A DNA stretch of 64,000 bases from Prado023 sp963706885 (GCA_963706885.1 CAVPNX010000025.1:124001-188000), one strand, 5' to 3'; counted from the stretch's first letter, positions 25,546 to 35,348 are shown. Made by a program: numbers and translations. Notes: generated from the sequence alone by a model not told the origin.

Positions 25546-26411
25546 CACAGCTCCTGGACGTCCATCAGGGGGGCCAGCCGGGCGTAGTCGAGCACCGGGC
25601 CGTCCACGCAGAGGAACAGCTCGCGCAGCTGGCAGTGCCCGCACAGCCCCACGCCGCACTTCATGTTGCGCTCCATCGACAGCCGGATCCGCTCGGGACG
25701 AACCCCGCGGGCGACCAGTGCCGTGGCGGCGTAGCGCATCATCACCTCGGGTCCGCAGACCAGCGCCAGGGTGTGCAGCGGGTCGAAGCCAGCCCGTGCG
25801 ACCAGGTTCGTGACGAGCCCGACGCGGCCGGTCCAGCTCGGCGGGCCGTAGTCGACGGTGATCTCGACGACGATGCCGTGCTCCGCTGCCCACGCTGCCA
25901 TGTCCTCGGCGAACAGGATGTCCTCGGGTGAGCGCGCGCCGTAGAGAAGCACCACCCGGCCGTACTCCGCGCGGCGCGACACCACCTCGAGGATCGCCGG
26001 GCGCAGGGGGGCCAGGCCGATGCCGCCGGTCACGACCACGACGTCGCCGCCCATCCCGTCAGCCACGTCCCACCCGGTGCCGAACGGGCCGCGGACGCCG
26101 ATCGTCGTGCCCGGGGTCGCGGTCACCAGGGCGTGCGTGACCGCACCCACGTCGCGGATCGTGTGCATGAGCGGACCGGGCCGGGTGGGGTCGCCGCAGA
26201 TGGAGATCGGGACCTCGCCGACCCCGAACGCGTGCAGCATCGTGAACTGCCCGGCCCGATGGGCCAGTGCAGCGCCGTCCAGGGGTTCGAGGGCCAGCGT
26301 CACGGTGTCGCGGGTGTCCAGGCGCGTGGACACGACCTGGAACGGCCTGGGCAGCATCGCGTCGATGGTCCGGTCGTGCCCGGCTGTTGCTGCGGGGGCG
26401 TCCACGCTCAC
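25545..26411 (-). CDS. hyhG: Hydrogenase FAD/NAD(P)-binding gamma subunit
   Basis: A 288-residue ferredoxin-NADP reductase-like protein: FAD-binding half (HRAGQFTML, VPISICG), NAD(P)-binding half (VVVVTGGIGLAPLRPA, VCGPEVMMRY) and a C-terminal [2Fe-2S] cluster motif MKCGVGLCGHCQL with a fourth Cys in FLCVDGPVL. It passes electrons between NADP(H) and the hydrogenase core. GTG 26411 overlaps the stop of the cyclic-nucleotide-binding gene by 4 bases (GTGA), and its stop overlaps hyhS. The frame is intact. Confidence 0.92.
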   Translation of the reverse strand: MSVDAPAATAGHDRTIDAMLPRPFQVVSTRLDTRDTVTLALEPLDGAALAHRAGQFTMLHAFGVGEVPISICGDPTRPGPLMHTIRDVGAVTHALVTATPGTTIGVRGPFGTGWDVADGMGGDVVVVTGGIGLAPLRPAILEVVSRRAEYGRVVLLYGARSPEDILFAEDMAAWAAEHGIVVEITVDYGPPSWTGRVGLVTNLVARAGFDPLHTLALVCGPEVMMRYAATALVARGVRPERIRLSMERNMKCGVGLCGHCQLRELFLCVDGPVLDYARLAPLMDVQEL

Positions 26412-26869
26412 GACGGGCTCCCGTACAGGTCGAGCAGGCGCATCCGGGCGTCCTGCAGTCGCTCGTACATGACGTGGGCGACCCGCTGCATCAGGGCGTA
26501 GCCCAGTGCGGGGTCCTGGTCGCACTTGCCGCGCAGGCAGGCGCCGTCGAGGGCCACGGCGCTGACCGGGGAGGAGGCGCGGGCGTCGAACATCCACCGG
26601 TAGGGCGGGACCAGCCAGGACCATCCGGCCACCTCGCCCTCGCCCAGGCTGGCGATGACCAGCGTCCCCCGGCGGGGGTCGTGGATGTCCAGCGCCACCC
26701 GGCCGTGGCGGATGACGTAGAACGTGTCGGCCGGCTCACCGGTGCGGAACAGCATGTCGCCCTCGGCGAAGTGCACGTTCTGCGCGCACCCGACGACCAG
26801 GTCCATCGCAGCCGGGTCGAGGCCGGCGAAGAACGGGTGCTCGGGGAGGTACTCGACCAGGGTGCGCAT
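26408..26869 (-). CDS. Stand-alone cyclic-nucleotide-binding domain protein in the hydrogenase operon
   Basis: A 153-residue protein made almost wholly of a CRP-type cNMP-binding beta-roll: HPFFAGLDPAAMDLVVG, EGDMLFRTGEPADTFYVIRHGRVAL, GEVAGWSWLVPPYRWMFDARA and a C-terminal helix. The usual CRP helix-turn-helix is absent, so it is not a DNA-binding regulator by itself. It lies between hyhB and hyhG, overlaps hyhG by 4 bases and has AGGAGG before its ATG (26869). It may sense a nucleotide or redox signal and modulate the enzyme; this is inference. Because of a frame problem at the end of hyhB, a fusion with HyhB cannot be excluded. Confidence 0.8.
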   Translation of the reverse strand: MRTLVEYLPEHPFFAGLDPAAMDLVVGCAQNVHFAEGDMLFRTGEPADTFYVIRHGRVALDIHDPRRGTLVIASLGEGEVAGWSWLVPPYRWMFDARASSPVSAVALDGACLRGKCDQDPALGYALMQRVAHVMYERLQDARMRLLDLYGSPS

Positions 26870-26877
26870 GGGTCCTC

Positions 26878-28065
26878 CTAGCGGTGGGGGCTCGTGGATG
26901 GCGCTCGTGCCGGCGGGCGGGGGTGGCACGAGGGCGGCGCTGGCCGGCGTGGCCTCCCGGTGGGTTGCGTCCTCGCGCAGGGCGAGCCACCTCCGCGGTC
27001 AGGTCGATGCCCGCGGGGCACCAGGTGATGCAGCGCCCGCACCCCACGCAGCCCGAGGACCCGAACTGGTCGGTCCACGCGGCCAGCTTGTGGGTCAGCC
27101 ACTGCCGGTACCGGGCGCCGGTCGAGGTGCGCACCGCGCCCCCGTGCAGCCGCGAGTACTCCATCGAGAAGCAGGAGTCCCACACCCGGTGCCGCTCGTC
27201 GACGTCCCCGGACAGGTCACTGACGTCCTCCACCGACGTGCAGAAGCAGGTGGGGCAGACCATCGTGCAGTTCGTGCAGGCCAGGCAGCGCTCGGCGACG
27301 TCGTTCCACCGGGGGCTGGCGGCGCTGGTGTACAGCAGGTCGCGCAGGTCGTCGGTCCGCATCGTGCGGCCCATCCGGGCCACCGCGCCGGCCACGACCG
27401 CATCGGCCGCGGCCAAGTCCGTCGGGGTTGCCGGGGCGGGGGCCAGCTCGGCGAGGAGCTCCTCGCCCGCCGGCGTCCCGGTCTCCACGAGGAACCGGTG
27501 GGGCTCGAGCAGCTCGGTCAGCGTCAGGTCCGCTCCCGGTCCCGGCTTCGGCCCGGTCCCCATCGAGGCGCAGAAGCACGTCCCCGCCGGGCTCGCACAG
27601 GTGACCGCGATCAGGAAGGAGCGGGACCTCCGGGCCGCGTAGTGCGCATCGACGGCCGTCCGTCCCAGCAGGACGGTGTCGTGGATGCCGATCGCCGCGA
27701 GGTCGCAGCCGCGGATGCCCAGCAGGGCGACCGGCGCGGGCTCCGGCTCCTCGGGGGACACCTCGAAACCCTCGCCCGCCCGGGTGCCGCGCCACAGCTG
27801 CTCATCTGCAGGGAACAGCAGCGGGCTTGGCCGACTGCGCCGTGGCCGCGAACCCGAACAGGGCCCCGTCCTCGCGGGCCCGAGTCCGGTAGTGGCCGGC
27901 CGCCTGGTCGTCGCCGACCCCGCGGGGCAGGTCGTCGACCGACGTGATGTCGGCCAGCACCAGTGCCCCATCCCGTGGCCGTGGGCCGATGACCCGGTAG
28001 CCACGGCCACGCAGGGCGTCGATGAGCGCCTGCAGGCCGTGGAGATCCAACGTGCCAGTTGCCAT
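26878..28065 (-). CDS. hyhB: Group 3b hydrogenase iron-sulfur beta subunit, frameshifted
   Basis: Restored, this is an approx. 395-residue electron-transfer subunit with two 4Fe-4S motifs in its second half: CLACTNCTMVCPTCFC and CVGCGRCITWCPAGID. Frameshifts lie near 27821 (AQSAKP|LLFPADE, one extra base) and near 26984 (EVA|ALREDATHRE, one extra base). After the second correction the frame reads on into the cNMP gene; removing one more C near 26925 gives the TAG at 26878, just before the next gene's ribosome-binding site. Start ATG 28065 has GGAGG 5 bases upstream. It is first in the operon B-cNMP-G-S-L-protease. Confidence 0.87.
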
Positions 28066-28090
28066 GGGCACCTCCGACGGCGGTCACGCC

Positions 28091-28134
28091 AGCCTATGGC
28101 CGCCGAACACCCGACAGATAGGGCCCTTCGTCAC
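28091..28134 (-). promoter_or_regulatory. Hydrogenase operon promoter with DevR-box-like site
   Basis: On the minus strand a TAGGCT -10 box lies at 28096-28091, predicting a transcript start near 28084. A degenerate DosR box, GGGCCCTTCGTCAC on the + strand (28121-28134, 10 of 14 consensus positions), is centred about 43 bases upstream of that start, the position DevR uses when it overlaps the -35 region. The group 3b hydrogenase of Mycobacterium smegmatis is a known DosR target. Confidence 0.5.
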
Positions 28135-28219
28135 CCCCGGCGCAGGGCGATCGGCGCCGGTCGACGGACGTCACGTCGCCGCCGCGACCCCGCCCGCCGT
28201 GCGGTGCCATGCTGGATCC

Positions 28220-29243
28220 ATGACCGGCACGACGTGGGTCGATCGGCTCAACGGTGATCCCCGGCCGTGGTTGCTCGACCCCGACACCCCGGCAGTCCGC
28301 GCCGCGACGCTCCAACGGCTCCTCGACCGCGGGGGCGACGACCCCGAGGTGGTCAGCGCCCGGGCGGCGGCCATGGACTGCGATCCCATCGCGGCCACAC
28401 TGGCAGCGCAGTCCGCGCAGGGGTGGTGGGTGAAGCCCGGGCCGGGCTACGCCCCGAAGTACACCGGCACCGTCTGGTCGTTGATCTTCCTCGACCAGCT
28501 CGGGGCGGACCCCGCCGACGAGCGGATCCAGCGCGCATGCGACTACGTCCTGCGGATGACCCCGACGACCTCGGGGGGGTTGGGCTGCTCCGGGTCGCAC
28601 AAGGAGTCCGCGCCACCGCCGTCCAGCGTCCTGCACTGCCTGAACGGGAACCTGGTCCGTGCCCTCATCGGGTTCGGGTACCTCGACGACGAGCGCGTCC
28701 AGGCCGCGATCTCCTGGGCGGCGCGGGCGGTGACCGGGCAGGACGCTGCCCCGCTACTTCGCCTCGGGCACCACCGGACCGGGGTTCGAGTGCGGGGCCA
28801 ACGAGGCACTGCCGTGCGCGTGGGGCGCGGCCAAGGAGATGCTGGCACTGGCCCGCATCCCCGAGGCGAAGCGCACCGCCGAGGTGCGGGCGGCGATCGA
28901 CGTCGGGGTCGCGTTCCTGCTCTCCCGCGATCCGGCGGTGGCCGACTACCCGATGGGCTGGGGCAACACGAAGCCGTCCACCTCCTGGTTCAAGCTCGGC
29001 TTCCCGTCGGGGTACGTGGCCGACGTCCTGCAGGTCCTCGAGGCGCTGGCCGAGCTCGGCCACGCCCGCGACGAGCGGCTGGCCGCCTCGTACGAGTGGC
29101 TGCTCGGCCAGCAGGACTCCGACGGCCGGTGGGCCAACCGGTATGCCTACACCGGCAAGACGTGGGGGGACATCGAGCGCCAGGGTGCGCCCTCCAAGTG
29201 GGTGACCCTCCGCGCGTGCTCAGTGCTGCGTGCGGCGGGCTGA
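28220..29243 (+). CDS. Alpha-toroid (terpenoid cyclase/prenyltransferase-fold) protein, frameshifted
   Basis: An approx. 340-residue protein with repeated helix pairs of the squalene cyclase/prenyltransferase toroid fold: WLLDPDTPAVRAATLQRLL, KYTGTVWSLIFLDQLGADP, HCLNGNLVRALIGFGY, CGANEALPCAWGAAKEMLAL and WVTLRACSVLRAAG. Such proteins are common in actinobacteria, often wrongly named nitrogen fixation protein NifH; the function is unknown and no DXDD cyclase motif is visible. One extra base near 28748 splits it (TGQDA|PRYFASG). Start ATG 28220. It is divergent from the hydrogenase operon with 154 bases between, so shared control is possible. Confidence 0.65.
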
Positions 29244-29326
29244 TCCCCCTCCGGGCGAGGGGACGAGCGCCCTGGGCCTGGTGGCACTGGTCGCGGTCGC
29301 CAGGTGCACATGCGAGGATGCCGCCC

Positions 29327-29836
29327 ATGGCTGAAGCACCCCCTCCCGCGGACGGCTGGTCCCGCATCCTGTTCAAGAGCAAGTTCGGCGCCGGGCGCGA
29401 CTTCGAGGTCAGCGATTCGGCTGGCGAGCGGTTGCTGTTTGTCGACGGCAAGGTCGGCACGACCCCGAAGGCCGAGGTCCGTGACGCCCAGGACAAGGTC
29501 CTCTACACGGTCAAGGGCCAGTTCCTCGGCATCCCGAAGCGGATGGAGATCTCAGCCGCCGACGGGTCGAAGGTGGCCGAGCTCAAGGCGAAGGCCTTCT
29601 CCATCGTCAAGGACAAGATGACGATGACCATGGCCGACGGCAGCACCTGGCAGGTGGCCGGCTCCCTGATGGAGAAGAACTACTCGATCACCTCCGACGG
29701 CCAGCCCATCGCCCAGATCAGCCAGAAGTGGATGACCGTGCGCGACAAGTACACCGTCGACTACGTGAACTCCCTGGACCCGGGTCTGGTGATGGCCGTG
29801 GCCTGGGCCATCGACCGCTGGGTCGAGCGCGACTAG
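29327..29836 (+). CDS. LURP-one-related/tubby C2-like protein
   Basis: A 169-residue soluble protein rich in short beta strands with the LURP-one pattern: ILFKSKFGAGRDFEVSDSAG, VRDAQDKVLYTVKGQ, VAELKAKAFSIVKDKMTM and ISQKWMTVRDKYTVDYVN. The tubby-like C2 fold of this family may bind phospholipids; the bacterial function is unknown. ATG 29327 is preceded by GAGGAT about 8 bases upstream, either a -10 box or a weak ribosome-binding site. The channel gene follows 6 bases after its stop. Confidence 0.75.
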   Translation: MAEAPPPADGWSRILFKSKFGAGRDFEVSDSAGERLLFVDGKVGTTPKAEVRDAQDKVLYTVKGQFLGIPKRMEISAADGSKVAELKAKAFSIVKDKMTMTMADGSTWQVAGSLMEKNYSITSDGQPIAQISQKWMTVRDKYTVDYVNSLDPGLVMAVAWAIDRWVERD

Positions 29837-29842
29837 CCCCTC

Positions 29843-30589
29843 GTGGTCCTCGAGGCGGATGTCACGCTGATCGACGTCCCCACCTGGCTGGACCTCCTGA
29901 CGATCGTCGTCGCGGCCCTCGGTGGTGCCCTGTTCGCGTCCCGGCGCGGCGTCACCGTGACCGGGGTGCTGCTGATCGCCGTGGCTGCGGGGCTCGGGGG
30001 CGGCATGATCCGCGACGTCCTGCTCGATGTCGGCCCGCCCCTGGCGATCTCCGACCGCACCTACCTGCCCGCGGCAGCCATCGCGGCGATCTGCGGGATG
30101 CTGCTGGCGCGGTGGTCGAACCGACTGGCATGGCCGATGCTGCTGCTGGACTCCCTCGCCCTGGGGCTGTTCGCGGTCGTCGGCGTGGAGCGGACGCTGG
30201 CCGCCGACTACCCGCCGGCGTCCGCCGTGCTGATCGGTGTGATCGCCGCCATCGCAGGCGGGATCATCCGCGACCTGCTGGCCGGCGATGCTCCGGCGAT
30301 CATGCAGGCGGGACCATGGGACGCCTCGGCCGCACTGGTCGGTTCGGTGCTGATGGTCGTCCTCGTCGCAGGCCTCGATGTCCCCACCGCAGTGGTCGAG
30401 TGGCCGATCATCCTGCTGATCGGTGCGCTGGTCGTGCTGTCGACGACCCTCGGGTGGCGGGCCCCGATGGCCCAGTCGCTTGAGCCGGTCCTGGTGCGCC
30501 CGGTGGCGGCCGTCCGCCGGGTCACACGTCCCGAGACGCGTGGTCCGGGCGGAGCGGGCACGCCCGAGCCGCCGGACGACGACGGCTGA
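29843..30589 (+). CDS. TRIC/UPF0126 (YicG-like) membrane channel
   Basis: A 248-residue membrane protein with two repeats of three helices plus one, the TRIC arrangement. Each repeat carries the glycine-rich signature: GLGGGMIRDVLLDVGPPLAI and IAGGIIRDLLAGDAPAIM. Prokaryotic TRIC proteins form K+-permeable trimeric channels, and YicG homologues have been linked to glycine uptake. The C-terminal 35 residues are a charged tail. GTG 29843 is 6 bases after the LURP-one gene, suggesting a two-gene unit. Confidence 0.8.
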   Translation: MVLEADVTLIDVPTWLDLLTIVVAALGGALFASRRGVTVTGVLLIAVAAGLGGGMIRDVLLDVGPPLAISDRTYLPAAAIAAICGMLLARWSNRLAWPMLLLDSLALGLFAVVGVERTLAADYPPASAVLIGVIAAIAGGIIRDLLAGDAPAIMQAGPWDASAALVGSVLMVVLVAGLDVPTAVVEWPIILLIGALVVLSTTLGWRAPMAQSLEPVLVRPVAAVRRVTRPETRGPGGAGTPEPPDDDG

Positions 30590-30672
30590 CCTGCGTGGCT
30601 CCCGCGCCCTCGTCGGGGTCAGCCCCCTCGCCGGGGTGCGACCTTCCCGACAGCTGGGGCTAGCGTCGAGGT

Positions 30673-32111
30673 GTGGTCACCGTGGTCCACATCAACGACC
30701 GCGTGGTGCGAACGGTCGCACCCGTCGGGTCCACCCTGCTGGACCTCCTGCGCGAGGAGTGCGACCTCACCGCCACCAAGCCGGGCTGCCGGACCGGCGA
30801 CTGCGGGGCCTGCATGGTGCTCGTGGGCTCCCGCTCCAACGACCGCCGCGACCCCTCGTATGAGCTGCACAACAGCTGCCTGACCACCGTGGCGATGGTC
30901 GCCGGGTGCCACGTGATCACAGCCGAGGGCCTCTCGGGTGCCGGACCCGGGCCCGTCCAGCGCGCCTTGATCGACTCCGGTGGGGTGCAGTGCGGCTTCT
31001 GCACGCCGGGGTTCGTCGTCGCCCTGACCTGGGCGCTGATCTCGGGCAGCGACCCAGCACGCGCGGCCGCGGGCAACCTGTGCCGGTGCACGGGGTACTC
31101 CGGGATCCGCCGGGCCTGCGAGCTGGCTGGCTCGCGAACCCGGGCCGGTGCCACTCGACCACCTCCTGCCGGCGCCGGTCCTCCAGGTTGCGCGCGCCCT
31201 GCCCGCGCTCGAGCCGGAGCCGTTCGACGGCCACCCCCAGCGCTGGCTCGCCGGGGCCACCGACGAGATCCCCGAACACAGGCACGCGACCGCCGCCCAT
31301 CGCCGGCCGACCTTGTTGCGCCGGGTCCCGGAGCTGTGCCGGATCAGCGCCTACGACGGTGGGGTCGAGCTCGGCTCTGCCGTGACCGCCGCCCAGGTCC
31401 AGGGCAGTGAGCTGGTCGCTGCGAGGTGGCCGGCACTGCCCGAGCACCTGGAGCAGTTCGGCTCCCCGGCCGTGCGCGCGTCGGCCACCGTGGGCGGGAA
31501 CCTCGTGCACGCCTCCCCCACCGCCGACCTCGCGCTTCCACTGCTGGCGATGGGGGCGTCGGTGGTCCTGTCCGGCCCCGCCGGTCGCCGGGAGGTGCCG
31601 CTGGAGCGCTTCTTCCTCGCCTACCGGACGGTCGACCTGCACCGGGACGAGGTCCTGGTCGCGGTCAGGATCCCCGACCCCGCGCCCGGCTCCCGGCTGC
31701 ACCTGGAGAAGGTGGCCAAGCGCCGGTTCGACGACATCGCCAGTGCGAGCCTCGCCGTGCGGATCGACCCCGACCCGGGAGGAACCCTGTCCGACCTGCG
31801 GATCGCGGCCGGCGGCGTGGCGCCGATCCCACTGCTGCTGACCCGGACGGCCGACGCACTGCGTGGGACCCGACCGGAGGTCGGGGTGATCCGGCGGGCG
31901 GTCGCCGTCCTCGCCTCGCGAGATCACGCCCATCGATGACGTCCGAGGATCCGCCGCCTACAAGCGCGACCTGCTCGGGCATCTGCTCGTCGCTGCGCTC
32001 ACCGACGGCCGCCCGGACCTGGCGGCGGCGGTCCTCGCCCTGCCCGACCCGGTGGACAGGTCCAGAACCAACCCGGACCGGCAGCCCGTACGGATGGGGC
32101 CCACCCGATGA
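30673..32111 (+). CDS. xdhA: Xanthine dehydrogenase small subunit ([2Fe-2S] plus FAD domains), frameshifted twice
   Basis: Restored, this is an approx. 478-residue XdhA: plant-type [2Fe-2S] motif PGCRTGDCGACMV (about 38-50), a second cluster in QCGFCTPGF and NLCRCTGY, then an FAD domain (ATVGGNLVHASPTADLALPL) and the CO-dehydrogenase-flavoprotein C-terminal domain. Extra bases lie near 31128 (between the two halves, CELA|AREP) and near 31917 (LAS|EITPIDD). Without the first, it would read as separate CoxS- and CoxM-like genes. It transfers electrons from the molybdenum site to NAD+. GTG 30673 follows TAGCGT by 7 bases (leaderless). The stop overlaps xdhB. Confidence 0.8.
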
Positions 32112-34316
32112 GCACCAGCAGCATGGACCTCCTGGTCCGCGGAGCCGCCCGGTTCACCGCCGACCTGCCCCTGCCGGCCGGCGGCCTGCACGCGATGGTC
32201 GCGGTCTCCCCGCACGCCCATGCGGCCTTCACCCACCTCGACGTCGCGGCCGCCGCAGCCCACCCCGGCGTGCGTGCAGTGCTCACGGCCGCCGACATCC
32301 CCGGCGAGAACCAGATCAGCACGATGGCCCACGACGAGGAGCTGCTGGCTGACGGGGAGGTCCACTGCATCGGCGAGCCGGTTGCCCTCGTGCTGGCCGA
32401 TTCCGCGGACGCCGCGTGGCGGGCTGCCCAGCTCGTGACGGCCGACTGGGTGACGCTCCCGGCGGTCCTCGATGCCCGTGAGGCGTTCGCGTCCGGACAC
32501 GTGCTGGCCCCACCCAGGACGTTCGCCCGCGGCGACGTGGACGCCGCGTGGGCCGACTGCGCGACGGTCGTGTCCGGTCGGGTCGACCTGGGAGCCCAGG
32601 AGCACGCCTACCTCGAGACGCACGCAGCGCTGGCCGTCCCACGCGACGACGGCGGCCTGCTCGTGCACTCCTCCACGCAGTCCCCGAGTGCGACGCAACG
32701 TGCGGTGGCGGCGGTCACCGGCCTGCCGATGAACCTCGTCGAGGTGCAGGTCGCCCGACTCGGGGGCGGCTTCGGCGGGAAGGAGGAGCAGGCCACGCCG
32801 TGGGCTGCACTGGCCGCGTTGGGTGCGGCCGCGACCGGCCGGCCCGTCCGCATCACCCCCGACCGCCGCGACGACATGCGGATCACCGGCAAGCGGCACC
32901 CCTACACCGCCGACTACCGGCTCGGGCTCGACGCCCAGGGCAGGTTCGTGGCCTACGAGGCCACCCTGCTGCAGAACGCCGGCTGCACGACCGACCTCTC
33001 GCCGGCGATCCTCGAGCGCTCGTTGTTCCACGCCACGAACGCCTACGCGATCGCGGCCGTCCGGATCACCGTGGCCAGCGCCCGGACGAACCTGCCGTCC
33101 AACACGGCCTTCCGCGGGTTCGGTGCGCCGCAGGCGATCGCCGTGCTCGAGGCGGCGATCCGGACCGCCGCCCGCGAGCTGGGCGTCCCCGCCATGGCGC
33201 TGCAGGAGCGCAACCTCGTCCGCGAGGGTGACGTCACCTACTACGGCATGCCCCTGACCGACGTGCGCGCGCATGAGTGCTGGGCGGAGCTCGTCGCCCG
33301 CCACGACCCCGCAGGGCTGCTGGCACGAGCCGAGGAGTTCAACGCCTCCCACCACCTGGAGCGCCGCGGTGTGGACGTCATCCCCATCTGCTTCGGGATC
33401 GCGTTCACCGCACGCCCCCTGAACCAGGCGGAGGCCCTCGTGCACGTGTACGCCGACGGGACCGTGTCCGTCACGACCGGTGCGGTCGAGATGGGCCAGG
33501 GGGTCTACGCGAAGATCCAGGCGGCCGTGGCCCACGAGTTGGGGATCCCCACCACGCTGGTCCATGTCGAACCGACCACCACGTCGCGGGTCGCCAACGT
33601 CTCACCGACCGCCGCCAGCACGGGTGCCGACCTGAACGGGGCGGCCGCGATCCAGGCCTGCCGGGTCATCCGGGCCGGCGTGGACAAGGTCGATCCTGAC
33701 GGTGCCCTTGACTGGGAGCAGCGGGTCCAGCGCGCCTACGTCGAGCGGATCGGGCTCTCGGCGCTGGCCCACTACACGACCCCCGGGCTGGACTTCTCCG
33801 CCGACACCCGCGCCGGCCGGCCGTTCGCCTACCACGTGTACGGAGCAGCGGTCGTGGAGTCCACCGTCGACGTCCTGCGCGGGACCGCCCGGGTCGACCG
33901 GGTGGGGATCGTCCACGACATCGGCCGCAGCGTGGATCCGGTGATCGATCGGGGCCAGGTCGAGGGCGCGGTGGTCCAGGGGATCGGGTGGATGACCAGC
34001 GAGGAGATCCGCCACGACGCCACCGGCCGGCTGCTCACCGACTCGCTGGCCACGTACAAGATCCCCGACCTCGACAGCGCGCCCGGAGGTCGAGGTCACG
34101 CTGCTGCAGCGGGAGTCGCCCGGGCTGCTCGGGAGCAAGGCCGTGGGCGAGCCGCCGCTGGTCTACGGGCTCGGCGCCCTGTTCGCGATCCGCGCTGCCA
34201 TCGCCGCGGTGCGCCCGGACCTCCCCGGGGACGTGGTGGCGCCGATGACCCCCGAGCGGATCTTCACCCTCCTGCACGGCCCGTTGGGCGGGACGGGCGA
34301 GGCACACGATGCCTGA
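32108..34316 (+). CDS. xdhB: Xanthine dehydrogenase molybdopterin-binding large subunit, frameshifted near 3' end
   Basis: Restored, this is an approx. 735-residue molybdenum subunit. It has the cofactor-binding GGGFGGKE, TAFRGFGAPQA with the substrate-site Arg typical of xanthine dehydrogenases, EMGQGVYAKI and SPTAASTGADLNGAA. It lacks the AYXCSFR loop of CO dehydrogenase, so xanthine/hypoxanthine oxidation is more likely than CO. One extra C near 34082 shifts the frame (DSAP|EVEVTLLQRE); the tail then reads GSKAVGEPPLVYGLGALFAI to the TGA at 34314-34316. The start overlaps the xdhA stop (ATGA), and the stop overlaps xdhC. Confidence 0.85.
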
Positions 34317-35328
34317 GGTGGATGTCTGGCGGGCCCTGGCGCGCGAGCTCGAGGCCGGCACCCGGTGTGCCCTGCTCGCCGTGGCGGACAGCAGGGGCAG
34401 CTCCCCAGGTCGGCGCGGTGCGGTCATGGCGGTCGGGCCCGAGGGTCCGCTGGCGGGGACGATCGGGGGCGGGGCCGCCGAGGCGGGGCTGGTGGACCGG
34501 GTCTCGGCGGACCTGCGCGCCGGCACCCTGGCGATCGCCCGTGTCCCGTTGGAGCACCGGACTGGCGCCATCGACGCGTCCGGCATGATCTGCGGCGGGT
34601 CCCAGTTGGTCGTCGTCGCCCCCCTCGACCAGGGCGATCGCGCCGGCGTGTCCGCGCTTGCGGGGATCCTGGCGGCGGGGAGGTCGGCCACGTGGTCGAT
34701 CGATCCGCGCGGGTGGCGGGTCGTCGCGGAGGAACCTCGGGGTCCGGAGCAGGCATGGCACGGTCGCCACGCCGTCGATGCCCAGCACGCCACAGGACTG
34801 GCGGTCCCGGGGCGTGACCCCGCCGGCCCCGGGGAGCCCGAGTGGCCGGTGGTGGTGCGCAGCGGACCCACGCACGTCGTCCACGTGATCGGAGCCGGTC
34901 ACGTCGGCTCCGCGCTGGCCCCCCTCCTGGTCGCGCTGGAGTTCCGGGTGGTCCTCGTCGACGAGCGTCCGGGGCTCGCCGCAGCCGTCCCGCCCGACGC
35001 CGCCCACGAGCGGGTCGCCGTGCCTTATGAGGACCTCGCACGAGTCGTTGCGGCGGGCCCGAGCAGCTTCGCCGCGATCATGACCCATGACCACGGGCGC
35101 GACGCCGTGGTCCTGGCGGCCCTCGAATCGTTGGAGCTGGGCTACCTCGGCCTGCTCGGCAGCCGCGCGAAGGTCCGCCGGATCGTCGGGGACCGGCCCA
35201 TGCCCGCGTGGTTCCACGCCCCGATGGGTGTCCCGATCGGCAGCGCCACGCCCGCCGAGATCGCGGTCAGCATCGCTGCCGAGATGGTCGCGGTGCGCAG
35301 CGCGGCGGTCCAGGGCATCGTCGGCTGA
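34309..35328 (+). CDS. xdhC: XdhC/CoxI-family molybdenum cofactor maturation protein
   Basis: A 339-residue protein with the N-terminal XdhC/CoxI domain (CALLAVADSRGSSPGRRGAVM, GTIGGGAAEAGLV) and a C-terminal Rossmann domain (VHVIGAGHVGSALAPLLVAL, MTHDHGRDAVVLAALE, YLGLLGSRAKVRRI, IGSATPAEIAVSIAAEMV). XdhC binds molybdenum cofactor and helps insert the sulfurated form into xanthine dehydrogenase. ATG 34309 overlaps the xdhB stop by 8 bases. It is convergent with the small secreted protein gene 20 bases downstream. Confidence 0.88.
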   Translation: MPEVDVWRALARELEAGTRCALLAVADSRGSSPGRRGAVMAVGPEGPLAGTIGGGAAEAGLVDRVSADLRAGTLAIARVPLEHRTGAIDASGMICGGSQLVVVAPLDQGDRAGVSALAGILAAGRSATWSIDPRGWRVVAEEPRGPEQAWHGRHAVDAQHATGLAVPGRDPAGPGEPEWPVVVRSGPTHVVHVIGAGHVGSALAPLLVALEFRVVLVDERPGLAAAVPPDAAHERVAVPYEDLARVVAAGPSSFAAIMTHDHGRDAVVLAALESLELGYLGLLGSRAKVRRIVGDRPMPAWFHAPMGVPIGSATPAEIAVSIAAEMVAVRSAAVQGIVG

Positions 35329-35348
35329 TGCCCCGGACCGGGTGCACC

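Noticed and set aside
29258..29275. DevR-like box in GGGGACGAGCGCCCTGG before the LURP-one gene
   Set aside because: Only about 9 of 14 consensus positions match and the right half is poor; this is within chance in such GC-rich DNA.
30673..35328. Carbon monoxide dehydrogenase coxSML cluster
   Set aside because: The large subunit lacks the AYXCSFR active-site loop and shows xanthine dehydrogenase motifs; the S and M parts are probably one protein.
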